Shown in pieces: positions 27,583 through 37,063 of a DNA stretch of 64,000 nt. Under the pieces are notes generated by a model. The model was not told the origin of the DNA, searched no databases, and worked only from the letters and a program-made list of their open reading frames with translations. The DNA lies in NCBI RefSeq assembly GCF_035920365.1, contig NZ_CP109150.1:2914001-2978000 (forward strand), given 5' to 3'. The DNA is from Micromonospora sp. NBC_01740. Lineage in GTDB: Bacteria; Actinomycetota; Actinomycetes; Mycobacteriales; Micromonosporaceae. A program made the translations under genes and the position numbers. Position 1 is the first letter of the stretch. Every line of letters begins with the position of its first letter.

Positions 27583-27588
27583 TAGACT
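27583..27588 (+). promoter_or_regulatory. -10 element (TAGACT) upstream of gatC
   Basis: TAGACT sits in a small AT-rich patch (GGAACAATAGACTCG), 84 bases before gatC. It is the strongest -10 match between the GGDEF-EAL gene and the gat operon; no clear -35 was seen. Confidence 0.5.
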
Positions 27589-27672
27589 CGCTCCGGTCAC
27601 CGCGCGTCACGCATCTCGGCCGCGCGGCCGACACCCGGTCCGACCCGCAGCACCGTCACGAAGGGGGCACCG

Positions 27673-27978
27673 ATGGCCGCCATCTCCCGCGAGGAGGTCG
27701 CGCACCTGGCGCGACTGTCGCGGCTAGCCGTCTCGGAGGAGGAGCTGGACACCTTCGCCGGCCAGCTCGACGTGATCCTCCAGGCGGTCGCGCAGGTCGG
27801 CGAGGTCACCGCGGCGGACATCCCGCCGACGTCGCACTCGGTGCCGCTGACCAACGTCCTGCGCGACGACGTCGTGGTGCCCGGGTTGACCCCGCAGGAG
27901 GCGCTGTCGGGTGCGCCCGACGCCGAGGAGCAGCGGTTCCGCGTACCGCGGATCCTGGACGAGGATGTGGCGTCATGA
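27673..27978 (+). CDS. gatC: Aspartyl/glutamyl-tRNA amidotransferase subunit C
   Basis: The 101-residue subunit wraps around GatA and stabilises the GatCAB complex, which converts Glu-tRNA(Gln) and Asp-tRNA(Asn) to the amidated forms. It begins [35 protein letters not shown] and ends with [21 protein letters not shown] is the ribosome site. Its TGA overlaps the ATG of gatA by four bases (ATGA). Confidence 0.95.
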   Translation: MAAISREEVAHLARLSRLAVSEEELDTFAGQLDVILQAVAQVGEVTAADIPPTSHSVPLTNVLRDDVVVPGLTPQEALSGAPDAEEQRFRVPRILDEDVAS

Positions 27979-29450
27979 GCGATCTGATCAGACTGACCGC
28001 GACGGAGATCGCCGGGCTCGTCGCCGCCGGTGAGGCCTCCGCCGTCGAGGTGACCCGGGCGCACCTGGACCGGATCGCCGCCGTCGACGACCGGGTGAAC
28101 GCGTTCCTGCACGTCGACTCCGAGGGCGCGCTCGCCGCCGCCGCCGAGGTCGACGCCCGCCGCGCCGCCGGCGAGGAGCTGGGCCCGCTGGCCGGCGTGC
28201 CGGTCGCCGTCAAGGACGTGCTGACCACCAAGGGCGTGCCGACCACCGTCGGGTCGAAGATCCTGGAGGGCTGGCGCCCGCCGTACGACTCGACGATCGT
28301 GCAGCGGCTGCGCGCCGCCGGCACGGTGATGCTCGGCAAGACCAACATGGACGAGTTCGCGATGGGCTCCTCCACGGAATACTCGGCGTACGGGCCGACG
28401 CACAACCCGTGGGACCTGAGCCGCATCCCGGGCGGCTCGGGCGGCGGCAGCTCCGCGGCGCTGGCCGCGTACGAGGCGCCGCTGGCGATCGGCTCCGACA
28501 CCGGCGGCTCGATCCGCCAGCCCGGCGCGGTCACCGGCACCGTCGGCGCGAAGCCCACCTACGGCGGCACCTCCCGCTACGGCCTGGTGGCGTTCTCGTC
28601 CTCCCTGGACACCCCCGGCCCCTGCGCCCGTACGGTGCTGGACGCCGCGCTGCTGCACGAGGTGATCGGCGGGCACGACCCGCGCGACTCCACCTCGATC
28701 CCGCAGCCCGTGCCGGACGTGGTGGCCGCCGCCAGGCTCGGCGCGACCGGCGACCTGACGGGCGTGAAGCTCGGCATCGTCACCGAGTTCGCCGCCGAGG
28801 GCGCCGAGCCGGGCGTGCTGGCGGCGTTCCGCGAGTCGGTCGACGCGCTGGCCAAGCTGGGCGCCGAGATCGTCGAGGTGTCCTGCCCCCACTTCCGCTA
28901 CGCGCTGCCGGCGTACTACCTGATCGCCCCGAGCGAGGCCTCCTCCAACCTGGCCCGGTTCGACGGCGTCCGCTTCGGCCTGCGGGTCGGCGACGACGGC
29001 AACCGGTCGCTGGAGGAGGTCATGTCGCTGACCCGGGAGGCCGGCTTCGGCGCCGAGGTCAAGCGCCGCATCATGATCGGCACGTACGCGCTCTCGTCGG
29101 GCTACTACGACGCCTACTACGGGCAGGCGCAGAAGGTCCGCACCCTCATCACGCGGGACTTCACCGCGGCGTTCGAGCGGGTCGACGCGCTGATCTCGCC
29201 GACCACCCCGTTCGTGGCGTTCCCGCTCGGGGCGCGCACCGCCGACCCGTACCAGATGTACCTGGCCGACCTGTTCACGATCCCGACGAACCTGTACGGC
29301 GGGCCGGGCATCTCGGTGCCGTGCGGGCTCTCCGACGGGCTGCCGGTCGGTTTCCAGATCATGGCCCCGACGATGGCCGACGACCGCATGTACCGGGTCG
29401 CCGCCGCGCTGGAGAGCGCCGTCGGCACGTTCACCCCACCGGCACTGTGA
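27975..29450 (+). CDS. gatA: Aspartyl/glutamyl-tRNA amidotransferase subunit A
   Basis: The 491-residue amidase subunit frees ammonia from glutamine. The Ser-cis-Ser-Lys triad is visible: Lys in [11 protein letters not shown] (about 78), the cis-Ser in [15 protein letters not shown] and the nucleophile in [15 protein letters not shown] 27975 overlaps the gatC stop (ATGA). gatB follows after 13 bases. Confidence 0.96.
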   Translation: MSDLIRLTATEIAGLVAAGEASAVEVTRAHLDRIAAVDDRVNAFLHVDSEGALAAAAEVDARRAAGEELGPLAGVPVAVKDVLTTKGVPTTVGSKILEGWRPPYDSTIVQRLRAAGTVMLGKTNMDEFAMGSSTEYSAYGPTHNPWDLSRIPGGSGGGSSAALAAYEAPLAIGSDTGGSIRQPGAVTGTVGAKPTYGGTSRYGLVAFSSSLDTPGPCARTVLDAALLHEVIGGHDPRDSTSIPQPVPDVVAAARLGATGDLTGVKLGIVTEFAAEGAEPGVLAAFRESVDALAKLGAEIVEVSCPHFRYALPAYYLIAPSEASSNLARFDGVRFGLRVGDDGNRSLEEVMSLTREAGFGAEVKRRIMIGTYALSSGYYDAYYGQAQKVRTLITRDFTAAFERVDALISPTTPFVAFPLGARTADPYQMYLADLFTIPTNLYGGPGISVPCGLSDGLPVGFQIMAPTMADDRMYRVAAALESAVGTFTPPAL

Positions 29451-29463
29451 GGCAGGAGCTCAG

Positions 29464-30957
29464 ATGACGACGACACTGCCCGCGTACGACGAGGTCGTCG
29501 CGCGCTACGAACCGGTGATCGGCCTGGAGACCCACGTCGAGCTGGGCACGAACACCAAGATGTTCTGCGGCTGCCCGACCGACTTCGGTGGCGAGCCGAA
29601 CACCCGGGTCTGCCCGGTCTGCCTGGGCCTGCCCGGCTCCCTGCCGGTCGCCAACCGGGCCGCCATCGAGGCGACGATCCGGATCGGCCTGGCGCTGAAC
29701 TGCTCGATTGCCGAGTGGTGCCGCTTCGCCCGGAAGAACTACTTCTACCCGGACATGCCGAAGGACTTCCAGATCAGCCAGTACGACGAGCCGCTGTGCT
29801 TCGAGGGCTACCTGGACGTCGAGGTCAACGGCGAGCTGGTGCGCATCGGCATCGAGCGGGTGCACCTGGAGGAGGACACCGGCAAGACGCTGCACGTCGG
29901 CGGCGCCACCGGTCGCATCCACGGCGCCACCGAGTCGCTGGTCGACTACAACCGGGCCGGCATCCCGCTGGTGGAGATCGTCACCAAGCCGGTCCCCGGC
30001 ACCGGTGCGCTCGCCCCCGAGGTGGCCCGCGCGTACGTCACCGAGCTGCGCGACGTGCTCCGCTCGCTGGGCGTCTCCGACGTGCGGATGGAGGAGGGGT
30101 CGCTGCGCTGCGACGTGAACACCTCCCTCAACCTGCCCGGCGAGGAGTGGGGCACCCGCACGGAGACCAAGAACGTCAACTCGCTGCGGTCGGTCGAGCG
30201 GGCGGTCCGCTCGGAGATCATCCGGCAGGCGTCCGTGCTCGACGCGGGCGGCCGGATCACCCAGGAGACCCGGCACTTCCACGAGGACACCGGCGACACC
30301 ACGCCGGGCCGGTCCAAGGAGACCGCGACCGACTACCGGTACTTCCCGGAGCCCGACCTGGTGCCGCTGGCGCCGGACACCGCATGGGTCGCCGAGCTGA
30401 AGGCCGCCCTGCCCGAGCTGCCCCGGCTGCACCGCCGGCGGCTCCAGGAGCAGTGGGGCCTCTCCGACGCGGACATGCAGTCGGTGCTCAACGCCGGTGC
30501 CGTCGAGCTGATCGAGGCCACGGTCGCCGCGGGCGCCACCCCGGCCGCCGCCCGCAAGTGGTGGCTGGGCGAGCTGTCCCGGCGGGCCAACGAGACCGGC
30601 GTGGAGCTGGCCGACATCGGGGCCACCCCGGCGCAGGTCGCCGAGCTCCAGGGCCTGGTCGACGCCGGCAAGCTCAACGACAAGCTGGCCCGTACCGTGC
30701 TGGAGGGCGTGGTGGCCGGCGAGGGCTCGCCGACGCAGATCATGACCAACCGGGGCCTGGAGGTCGTCTCCGACACGGGCGCGCTCACCGCCGCCGTGGA
30801 CGAGGCGATCGCCGCCAACCCCGACATCGCCGACAAGATCCGCAGCGGCAAGGTCGCCGCGGCGGGAGCCCTGGTCGGCGCGGTCATGAAGACCACCCGT
30901 GGCCAGGCCGACGCCAAGACCGTCCGCGAGCTGATCCTGGAGCGCCTCTCCGCCTGA
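29464..30957 (+). CDS. gatB: Aspartyl/glutamyl-tRNA amidotransferase subunit B
   Basis: The 497-residue kinase subunit phosphorylates the mischarged Glu/Asp-tRNA before amidation. Conserved regions include [20 protein letters not shown] (with metal-binding Cys), [37 protein letters not shown] and RLEEDTGK-like [11 protein letters not shown]. The C-terminal YqeY-like tail domain ends in [19 protein letters not shown] 15-bp hairpin follows. Confidence 0.96.
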   Translation: MTTTLPAYDEVVARYEPVIGLETHVELGTNTKMFCGCPTDFGGEPNTRVCPVCLGLPGSLPVANRAAIEATIRIGLALNCSIAEWCRFARKNYFYPDMPKDFQISQYDEPLCFEGYLDVEVNGELVRIGIERVHLEEDTGKTLHVGGATGRIHGATESLVDYNRAGIPLVEIVTKPVPGTGALAPEVARAYVTELRDVLRSLGVSDVRMEEGSLRCDVNTSLNLPGEEWGTRTETKNVNSLRSVERAVRSEIIRQASVLDAGGRITQETRHFHEDTGDTTPGRSKETATDYRYFPEPDLVPLAPDTAWVAELKAALPELPRLHRRRLQEQWGLSDADMQSVLNAGAVELIEATVAAGATPAAARKWWLGELSRRANETGVELADIGATPAQVAELQGLVDAGKLNDKLARTVLEGVVAGEGSPTQIMTNRGLEVVSDTGALTAAVDEAIAANPDIADKIRSGKVAAAGALVGAVMKTTRGQADAKTVRELILERLSA

Positions 30958-30964
30958 CCTGAAA

Positions 30965-31010
30965 GGAAGGGCACCTTCCTGACGTTTTCCGGATAGGAAG
31001 GTGCCCTTCC
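30965..31010 (+). terminator. Hairpin after gatB (repeat-type terminator)
   Basis: GGAAGGGCACCTTCC (30965-30979) pairs perfectly with 30996-31010 around a 16-base T-rich loop. Each arm is itself nearly palindromic (GGAAGG...CCTTCC). It lies eight bases after the gatB stop and probably terminates the operon. Similar AAGGAAGG...CCTTCC repeats seem common in Micromonospora (recollection, unchecked). Confidence 0.7.
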
Positions 31011-31122
31011 CTACACCTGAGCCGCCGCGTGCGTCCGTCGTGCGCGGCGGCTGTGCACGCCGCGCAGCCCGCCCGCCCCCGACCGGCCGTCAACGGTGAC
31101 TGCCGGACCCCTGGAGTCGACC

Positions 31123-33480
31123 GTGAACCGTACCGACCTCGACGTCCTCGACGAGATCCAGCAGCGGGTGCTCTGGCTCGCGACCCGGATCGTGGACGCG
31201 GCCAACCACGACCGGGACACCGGCGACGGGGTGAAGGTCGGCGGGCACCAGGCGTCCAGCGCCTCGCTGGTCACCGCCATGACGGCGCTGTGGTTCGCGC
31301 ACCTGGACGCCGAGGACCGGGTGGCGGTCAAGCCGCACGCCTCGCCGGTCTTCCACGCCATCCAGTACCTGCTGGGCAACCTCGACCGCTCCTACCTGAC
31401 GAGGCTGCGCGCCCGGGGCGGGCTCCAGTCGTACCCGTCGCGGACGAAGGACCCGGACGAGGTCGACTTCTCCACCGGCTCCGTCGGGCTCGGCGCGGCG
31501 GCGCCGCTCTTCGCCGCCGCGACCCGGCGCTACGTCGACGCGCACTTCGGCGCCCGCCCGCACTCCCGGTTCGTCGCGCTGATCGGCGACGCCGAGCTGG
31601 ACGAGGGCAACATCTGGGAGGCCGTCGCCGACCCGGCCACCACCGGCCTGGGCAACGTGACGTGGCTGGTCGACTTCAACCGGCAGTCGCTGGACCGGGT
31701 GGTGCCCGGGGTGCGGATCAACCAGTGGCGGGGCCAGTTCGAGGCTGCCGGCTGGCACGTGGTGGAGGTCAAGTACGGCCGTCGGCTCGCCGAGGCGTAC
31801 GCCCGGCCGGGCGGCGAGGCGCTGCGCGACTGGATCGACGCGATGCCCAACGAGCAGTACCAGTCGCTGTTCGGGCTCACCGGTGCGGCGCTGCGCAAGC
31901 AGTTCCTCGACGGCGCACCCGACGGCATCGAGGCGTTCATCGCCGACGTCGGCGACGACGAGCTGGGGCCGCTCGTCACCGACCTGGGCGGGCACGACAT
32001 GGCGGCGATGCTCGACGCGTACGCCCAGTGCGACGCGGTCACCGACCGGCCCAGCGTGGTCTTCGCGTACACCGTGAAGGGTTGGGGTCTGCCGATCGCC
32101 GGCAATCCGCGCAACCACTCGGCGCTGCTCACCGCCGAGCAGGTCGACGCGCTGCGCGCCGCGCACGGGCTGACGCGCGAGACCGAGTGGGACCGCCTGG
32201 ACCCGGCGTCGGAGGCCGGCATCCGGGCCGGCGCGCGCCGGGAGGCGCTGTCCCGCGCGCCCCGCGAGCGGGCGCTGGGCGTCACCGTCCCGGAAACGAC
32301 GCGGGTACGCGCGAACAAGCCGATCTCGACGCAGGAGGTCTTCGGCCGGGTGCTGGTCGAGCTGGCCCGCAACCCGGAGGTGGGCCGCTACCTGGTCACC
32401 ACCGCGCCGGACGTGGCGACCTCCACCAACCTGGCCGGGTTCATCAACAAGACCGGCGTCTTCGCCCCGACCGAGCAGCGCTCCTGGACCGAGGACCGGA
32501 TGCTGCGCTGGACGGAGAGCCCCGCCGGGCAGCACATCGAGCTGGGCATCTCGGAGATGAACCTGTTCCTGCTGCTCGGGCAGCTCGGCCTGTCGTGGGA
32601 CCTGTCGGCGCAACCGCTGCTGCCGGTCGGCACGGTCTACGACCCGTTCGTGCTGCGCGGCCTGGACGCGTTCCTCTACGGCACCTACTCCGGCTCCCGG
32701 TTCGTGGTCGCCGGCACCCCGTCGGGCATCACGCTCGCCCCGGAGGGCGGCGCCCACCAGTCGACCATCACCGCCTCGGTTGGCCTGGAGCTGCCCGGGG
32801 TGACGTTCCTCGAACCCGCGTACGCGGCCACCCTGGACTGGCTGCTCTGCGACGCGCTGGGCCAGATCGCCGGCGGGGCCGCCCCGTCGGCGACCGCCGC
32901 TCCGGCCGAGGACGGGGCGTACTACTTCCGGCTCAGCACCCGCCCGATCGACCAGGCGCCCTTCGAGGCGGCGCGGGCCCGGCTCGGCGACGCGGTGCTG
33001 CGTCGGCAGGCGGTCGCCGGGGCGTACCGGCTGGTGGACGCCCACGAGGCGTACCCGCACCTGGCCGACGCCCCGGTGGTGCAGCTCGCCGCCTCCGGCG
33101 CGGTGCTGCCCGAGGTGCTCGCCGCGGCGGCGGAACTGGCCGAGGAGGGCATCGCCGCGCACGTCGTCGACGTCACCTCGCTGGACCGGCTCTACCGGGC
33201 CTGGCAGCGCACCCTGCGCCAGGGCGTACGCACGGCCACCGTGCCGAGCGTGCCGGGCGCGCTGCGCTCGGCGTTCGTCGACCGGGTGCCGGTGGTGACG
33301 GTGCACGACGCCGCCTCGCACGCCATGGCCTGGCTCGGCTCGGCGCTCGCCGCCCCGGCGGTGCCGCTGGGCGTGGACGAGTTCGGCCAGTCCGGCAGCG
33401 TCCACGAGCTGTACGACCTGCACGATCTGCTGCCCGGCAGCATCGTCAACGCCGCCCTCGCGGCCCTGTCCCTGCGCTGA
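31123..33480 (+). CDS. Pyruvate dehydrogenase E1-like / transketolase-like enzyme
   Basis: The 785-residue ThDP enzyme resembles homodimeric AceE. It has ALIGDAELDEGNIWEAV with the ThDP GD...N signature region near 150-190, KPHASPVFHAIQYLLGN, and the C-terminal regions ISEMNLFLLLGQLGLSWD and FLYGTYSGSRFVVAGTPSGITLAPEGGAHQS. It is about 100 residues shorter than E. coli AceE. GTG 31123 has GGAG six bases upstream; an in-frame GTG at 31096 has none. No E2/E3 genes are nearby, so the real 2-oxoacid substrate is uncertain. It is a lone gene after the gat operon. Confidence 0.8.
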   Translation: MNRTDLDVLDEIQQRVLWLATRIVDAANHDRDTGDGVKVGGHQASSASLVTAMTALWFAHLDAEDRVAVKPHASPVFHAIQYLLGNLDRSYLTRLRARGGLQSYPSRTKDPDEVDFSTGSVGLGAAAPLFAAATRRYVDAHFGARPHSRFVALIGDAELDEGNIWEAVADPATTGLGNVTWLVDFNRQSLDRVVPGVRINQWRGQFEAAGWHVVEVKYGRRLAEAYARPGGEALRDWIDAMPNEQYQSLFGLTGAALRKQFLDGAPDGIEAFIADVGDDELGPLVTDLGGHDMAAMLDAYAQCDAVTDRPSVVFAYTVKGWGLPIAGNPRNHSALLTAEQVDALRAAHGLTRETEWDRLDPASEAGIRAGARREALSRAPRERALGVTVPETTRVRANKPISTQEVFGRVLVELARNPEVGRYLVTTAPDVATSTNLAGFINKTGVFAPTEQRSWTEDRMLRWTESPAGQHIELGISEMNLFLLLGQLGLSWDLSAQPLLPVGTVYDPFVLRGLDAFLYGTYSGSRFVVAGTPSGITLAPEGGAHQSTITASVGLELPGVTFLEPAYAATLDWLLCDALGQIAGGAAPSATAAPAEDGAYYFRLSTRPIDQAPFEAARARLGDAVLRRQAVAGAYRLVDAHEAYPHLADAPVVQLAASGAVLPEVLAAAAELAEEGIAAHVVDVTSLDRLYRAWQRTLRQGVRTATVPSVPGALRSAFVDRVPVVTVHDAASHAMAWLGSALAAPAVPLGVDEFGQSGSVHELYDLHDLLPGSIVNAALAALSLR

Positions 33481-33769
33481 CCCGCAGGAGCCTGTCGCGG
33501 CCCGTCACCCGCCGCGCGGGCGGGCGCGGTTGCGGGTGGACGGCGGCGGCTGGGCGGGCCTGCGGCGTGGGTGCAGGAGGGCGGCCGGGACCCGGTCCCC
33601 AGCCTTGTGCTGCGAGACGCTCGAGCCATCGCCGAGCAGCGTCAAGGCCTCCTACGGTCATCCGGCGCAGGGCCAGCCGACGATCGCGGGGCTGATTACC
33701 GACAGTAGTTCAGGCCCTGTGTGACGGAGTGTGATGGCGAGCGAGAGGTGCGGCGGTGCCGCTTGCGCC

Positions 33770-33892
33770 CTTTGCTCTGCAGCCACGGATGCACCATGCC
33801 TCTGAACAGCTACGGCGCAAAACGCGCCCGGCGAATGCCGACAGCGGATCGTTGCTGTCAGTCACTGGTGCATCCATGGCTGCAGAGCAAAG
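33770..33892. repeat. Structured 27-bp inverted-repeat element (candidate RNA or MITE)
   Basis: CTTTGCTCTGCAGCCACGG... at 33770-33796 pairs with 33866-33892 over 27 bases with a single mismatch. The 69-base interior holds three further small hairpins in a row: GGCGC-aaaac-GCGCC (near 33813-33829), CGGC-gaat-GCCG (near 33829-33840) and ACAGC-ggatcgtt-GCTGT (near 33841-33858). The whole element is about 123 bases, flanked by ordinary GC-rich sequence, and its arms are AT-richer than the genome. It may be a non-coding RNA, a palindromic mobile repeat or both. Confidence 0.65.
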
Positions 33893-33935
33893 CGTCCGAG
33901 GGCGTGGTCGGCACCGAACGAGGTCGCTTACTGAA

Positions 33936-34007
33936 GGTGACGGCGGCAGGTGACGGACGGCGGCGCGGTGACGGCCGCAGGTGGCGGACGGCGGCGTGGT
34001 GACGGCC
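33936..34007. repeat. 31-bp tandem repeat (2.3 copies)
   Basis: Units starting GGTGACGGC recur at 33936, 33967 and 33998 with a few substitutions. They lie downstream of the structured element and outside any likely gene. Confidence 0.7.
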
Positions 34008-34191
34008 AAGAACGACCGCTCGATGCCGTCGATGGCCAGCATCACGACCGCGGCCACCTCGGCGTGCGCGACGACTCGGGGACCAAGGCCGGGCGATCAG
34101 GGGCAGGGCAGGGCAGTCGGAGGCGCGGCGGTCAGGCGGGGCGCGATCACTCGCGCGGCGTTCGGGGCGTGCCGGGTCGACGCGGCGGCGG

Positions 34192-35763
34192 TCAGCGGGT
34201 CGGGGTGGGGGTGACGGGGACGGGAGCACCGGCCTTCGGGTCCTCCACGACGTGCCGCTCCAGGTTCACCTGCGCCTGCCCCGTGCCGCCGACGGTGATG
34301 TCGTCGTACGCCTGGAGCAGCTTGTCCTTGTCGAAGTAGAGCACCGTCATCGACAGCGGGGTGGGCTTCTCGCCCTCCAGGCCGCGCAGGCCGGCACCGC
34401 CCGTGGACCCCTGCACCATCAGCTGGGTGGGTCCCTTCCCGGGCACCTCGGGCAGCTTCGAGACCTGCCGGTCGTGGGTGTGCCCGGCGAGCACCAGCGG
34501 GCACGCGCCCGACAGGGGACCGGCGGAGGCCGGGTCGTGTACCAGCGCGATGTTCACCGGGCGCGGCGAGCTGCCTACCGTGGCCGCGAGCTGGTCGCCG
34601 ACGCCGATGAGCTGGTCCGCGGTCTGCTGGGTGAGACCGCTGCCCGCCGGCGAGGTGTTCTTGTCGGGGGTGAAGCGCGGGTCGCCGATGCCGGCGATGG
34701 TCAGCCCCGCGACCGTGGTGGTCGTGTTGCTCAGCACGATCGCGTTCGGCTGGCGGGCCACGGCCGCCGCGGTCCGCCCCGAGTCGTGGTTGCCCCGGAT
34801 GTAGACGTACGGCTTCCTGAGCAGGCCGATCGAGCCGACGTACGAGGCCTCCGGCTCGGAGCCCCAGTCGGTGATGTCCCCGGTGTCGATCACCACGTCG
34901 ATGCCGAACTGCTCGACGACGGTGCGGATGAGCTGCCAGCCGGTCGGGTTGAGGTGCATGTCGGAGACGTGCAGTACGCGGGTCGTGCCGGGGGCGGGCT
35001 CGTAGACCGGCAGCGACGACACGGTGGTGTAGAGCTGGCTGACGTTGCCGACGATGCGCTGGAGCTGCTCGGCGTACCGGGTGTAGTCGTTCGCGATCCG
35101 CCGGGCGTCACCGACGATCGCGGGGGCGTTGACCAGCAGCCCCTCGTAGCGCGGCTCCTCGATCGACTCCGGCCGGATGGTGGCCGCGGCGGTGCCGAGG
35201 CTGCTGGCGGTGATCACCAGCGCCAGCCCGCCCGCCCAGGCCGCCCGGCGGGTGTCGCGGAAGAGCAGCAGCGCCAGCAGCAGGGTGACCAGCACCGCCG
35301 AGGCGAGCGTCCGCAGGCCGAGGCGCAGCACGCCCTCGCGGACGTCGTCGACGGCCGACTGGCTGGCCCGGTTGATGCTCGCCGGATCGTCGAGCAGCGC
35401 CTCCGTGCGGCTCTGGTCCAGCGCGCCCAGCTCCACCGTCAGGTGGGTCGGCCCGTCGTGGCTGTCGAGCAGCAGTGCGCCCAGCGGCGGGATGTCGACG
35501 GTGGTGCCGCCGCCCAGCGCCGGCGCGACCGTGAGGTCGGCCTGGAACGGGCCGATGTCCGTGCTGACGCGGCCACCGGCGAGCACGCCGATCACCACGC
35601 CGACCAGGGCTACGACGAGGACCGCCAGGGTCCACCCGGTCGCGCGGAGGGCGCGCCGGCCGGTCCGGTCGGCGCCACCCCGCCGGAGCGGGCGCGGGGC
35701 AGGACCGGTCGCCGGGGCGTCCTCGTCCCGGTTCGCGTGCTGTTCGTTCTCCTGGCCGTCCAT
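34192..35763 (-). CDS. Membrane metallophosphoesterase
   Basis: The 523-residue protein has an N-terminal hydrophilic stretch, a first membrane helix at about 44-66, a periplasmic-type loop, two further helices (about 150-195) and a C-terminal calcineurin-like phosphoesterase domain. Its metal motifs are all present: VSDMHLN, DTGDITDW, RGNHDSG and AGHTHDRQ. The domain probably faces outside. It could cleave a nucleotide or phospholipid headgroup, but the substrate is not readable. It is transcribed leftward, 57 bases after the dehydrogenase gene start. Confidence 0.88.
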   Translation of the reverse strand: MDGQENEQHANRDEDAPATGPAPRPLRRGGADRTGRRALRATGWTLAVLVVALVGVVIGVLAGGRVSTDIGPFQADLTVAPALGGGTTVDIPPLGALLLDSHDGPTHLTVELGALDQSRTEALLDDPASINRASQSAVDDVREGVLRLGLRTLASAVLVTLLLALLLFRDTRRAAWAGGLALVITASSLGTAAATIRPESIEEPRYEGLLVNAPAIVGDARRIANDYTRYAEQLQRIVGNVSQLYTTVSSLPVYEPAPGTTRVLHVSDMHLNPTGWQLIRTVVEQFGIDVVIDTGDITDWGSEPEASYVGSIGLLRKPYVYIRGNHDSGRTAAAVARQPNAIVLSNTTTTVAGLTIAGIGDPRFTPDKNTSPAGSGLTQQTADQLIGVGDQLAATVGSSPRPVNIALVHDPASAGPLSGACPLVLAGHTHDRQVSKLPEVPGKGPTQLMVQGSTGGAGLRGLEGEKPTPLSMTVLYFDKDKLLQAYDDITVGGTGQAQVNLERHVVEDPKAGAPVPVTPTPTR

Positions 35764-35820
35764 GGTGAGATTCTGACCTGCCCACTGAAGGATCTTGGGA
35801 AACCCGGATGAGCCGGTGCG

Positions 35821-36996
35821 TCAGCTCCGGCCGGCCCCGCCGCCCGCGAAGACCAGCCGCAGCAGCCGGTCGTCCTCGGGTTGCGGCTGGCCCCGCCCGT
35901 CGTGGTTCGAGGTGCTCACCCAGATCGAGCCGTCGGGAGCGGCGGCCACGGCACGCAGCCGCCCGAAGCGGTCGGTCAGCAGCTCGCGCGGCTGGCCGAG
36001 CACGGTGCCGGTGTCGGTCAGCTCGACCAGCCAGAGTCGCTTGCCGCGCAGGCACGCGGTGACGAGCAGCCGGTCCACGGCGGTGAGCCCGGAGCAGGAC
36101 GCGTCCGACGTCGGCCACTGGGCGATGGGGTTGACGAAGCGCTTGTCGTCGCCGCGCCCCTCGACCGTCGGCCACCCGTAGTTGCGCCCCTTGGTGACCT
36201 GGTTGATCTCGTCCCAGGTGTTCTGGCCGAACTCCACGGCGTACATCCGCTTGCCGGCGTCCCAGGCGATGCCCTGGACGTTGCGGTGGCCCAGCGACCA
36301 CACGGGGGAGTTCGGGAACGGGTTGCCGGGCGCCGGCTTGCCGTCCTTCGTGATCCGCAGGATCTTGCCGCCGAGGCGCTTGACGTCCTGCGCCTGCGGC
36401 CGGTCGCCGGCGTCGCCGGTGCTCGCGTAGAGCAGGCCGTCCGGGCCGAAGGCCAGGCCGCCACCGTTGTGGATGCCGGCCTTGGGGATGCCGGTGAGGA
36501 TCGGGGCCGGCGTGCCGCCCAGCTCCAGCCGGGCGATCCGGTTGTCCCGCTCGGTCGTGTAGTAGACGAAGACCGACTTGTCGCGCTGGTAGTCGGGCGA
36601 GACGGCGATGCCCATCAGCCCGCCCTCGCCGGACGCCGCCACGTCTGCGATGGTCTGCACCGGGGTGACCTTCAGCCCGTCGGGCCCCGACTCGGGGCCG
36701 ACCCGCAGGATCCGGCCGCTGTCGCGCTCGGTGACCAGCGCGGCGCCGTCGGGCAGGAAGGCGATCGCCCACGGCACCCGCAGGCCCTTGGCCAGCACGG
36801 TGGTGACGACCTCCTGGCCGGCGCCGCCGGGGCTCGCCGTCGCCGACGGCGTCGGGAAGGTCGGCGGCTCACCGGCCGGGTCGGGCTCCGGCTCGCCGAG
36901 GCTGCAACCGGCGGTCGCCAGCAGCAGCGTCGCGCACGAGGCCGCCAGGGCCGTCCGGAGACGGCGGGTGCGGGGGTACGGGGGACGGGCGCTCAC
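35821..36996 (-). CDS. PQQ-dependent sugar (glucose/sorbosone) dehydrogenase lipoprotein
   Basis: The 391-residue lipoprotein has a lipobox LLATAGC with Cys31, a Pro-rich linker and a six-bladed beta-propeller. Blade motifs such as [56 protein letters not shown] and [11 protein letters not shown] are typical of soluble aldose dehydrogenases that use PQQ. No PQQ synthesis genes are in the window. Family members oxidise glucose or other sugars outside the membrane. Confidence 0.87.
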   Translation of the reverse strand: MSARPPYPRTRRLRTALAASCATLLLATAGCSLGEPEPDPAGEPPTFPTPSATASPGGAGQEVVTTVLAKGLRVPWAIAFLPDGAALVTERDSGRILRVGPESGPDGLKVTPVQTIADVAASGEGGLMGIAVSPDYQRDKSVFVYYTTERDNRIARLELGGTPAPILTGIPKAGIHNGGGLAFGPDGLLYASTGDAGDRPQAQDVKRLGGKILRITKDGKPAPGNPFPNSPVWSLGHRNVQGIAWDAGKRMYAVEFGQNTWDEINQVTKGRNYGWPTVEGRGDDKRFVNPIAQWPTSDASCSGLTAVDRLLVTACLRGKRLWLVELTDTGTVLGQPRELLTDRFGRLRAVAAAPDGSIWVSTSNHDGRGQPQPEDDRLLRLVFAGGGAGRS

Positions 36997-37063
36997 CCGG
37001 CCCAGGGTAGCCCGCCGGAACGTCCCACCGGGGTCGACGGATCGGACCGACTCGGTGGGGCGG

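Larger units (their letters stand above)
33481..34191. other. 711-base non-coding region with structured element and tandem repeats
   Basis: No gene in this stretch has convincing codon use; open frames here are short and overlap on both strands. It holds a 27-bp inverted repeat around a structured loop (33770-33892) and 31-bp tandem repeats (33936-34007). The first 280 bases show nothing beyond GC-rich hairpin potential. Confidence 0.6.

Noticed and set aside
33710..34057. 115-codon minus-strand frame across the structured element
   Set aside because: The peptide is a chance translation of the inverted repeat and tandem repeats, with mixed composition and no ribosome site.
33981..34214. 77-codon frame with an Ala/Thr-rich product
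   Set aside because: It is built from the 31-bp repeats and lacks a promoter or ribosome site.
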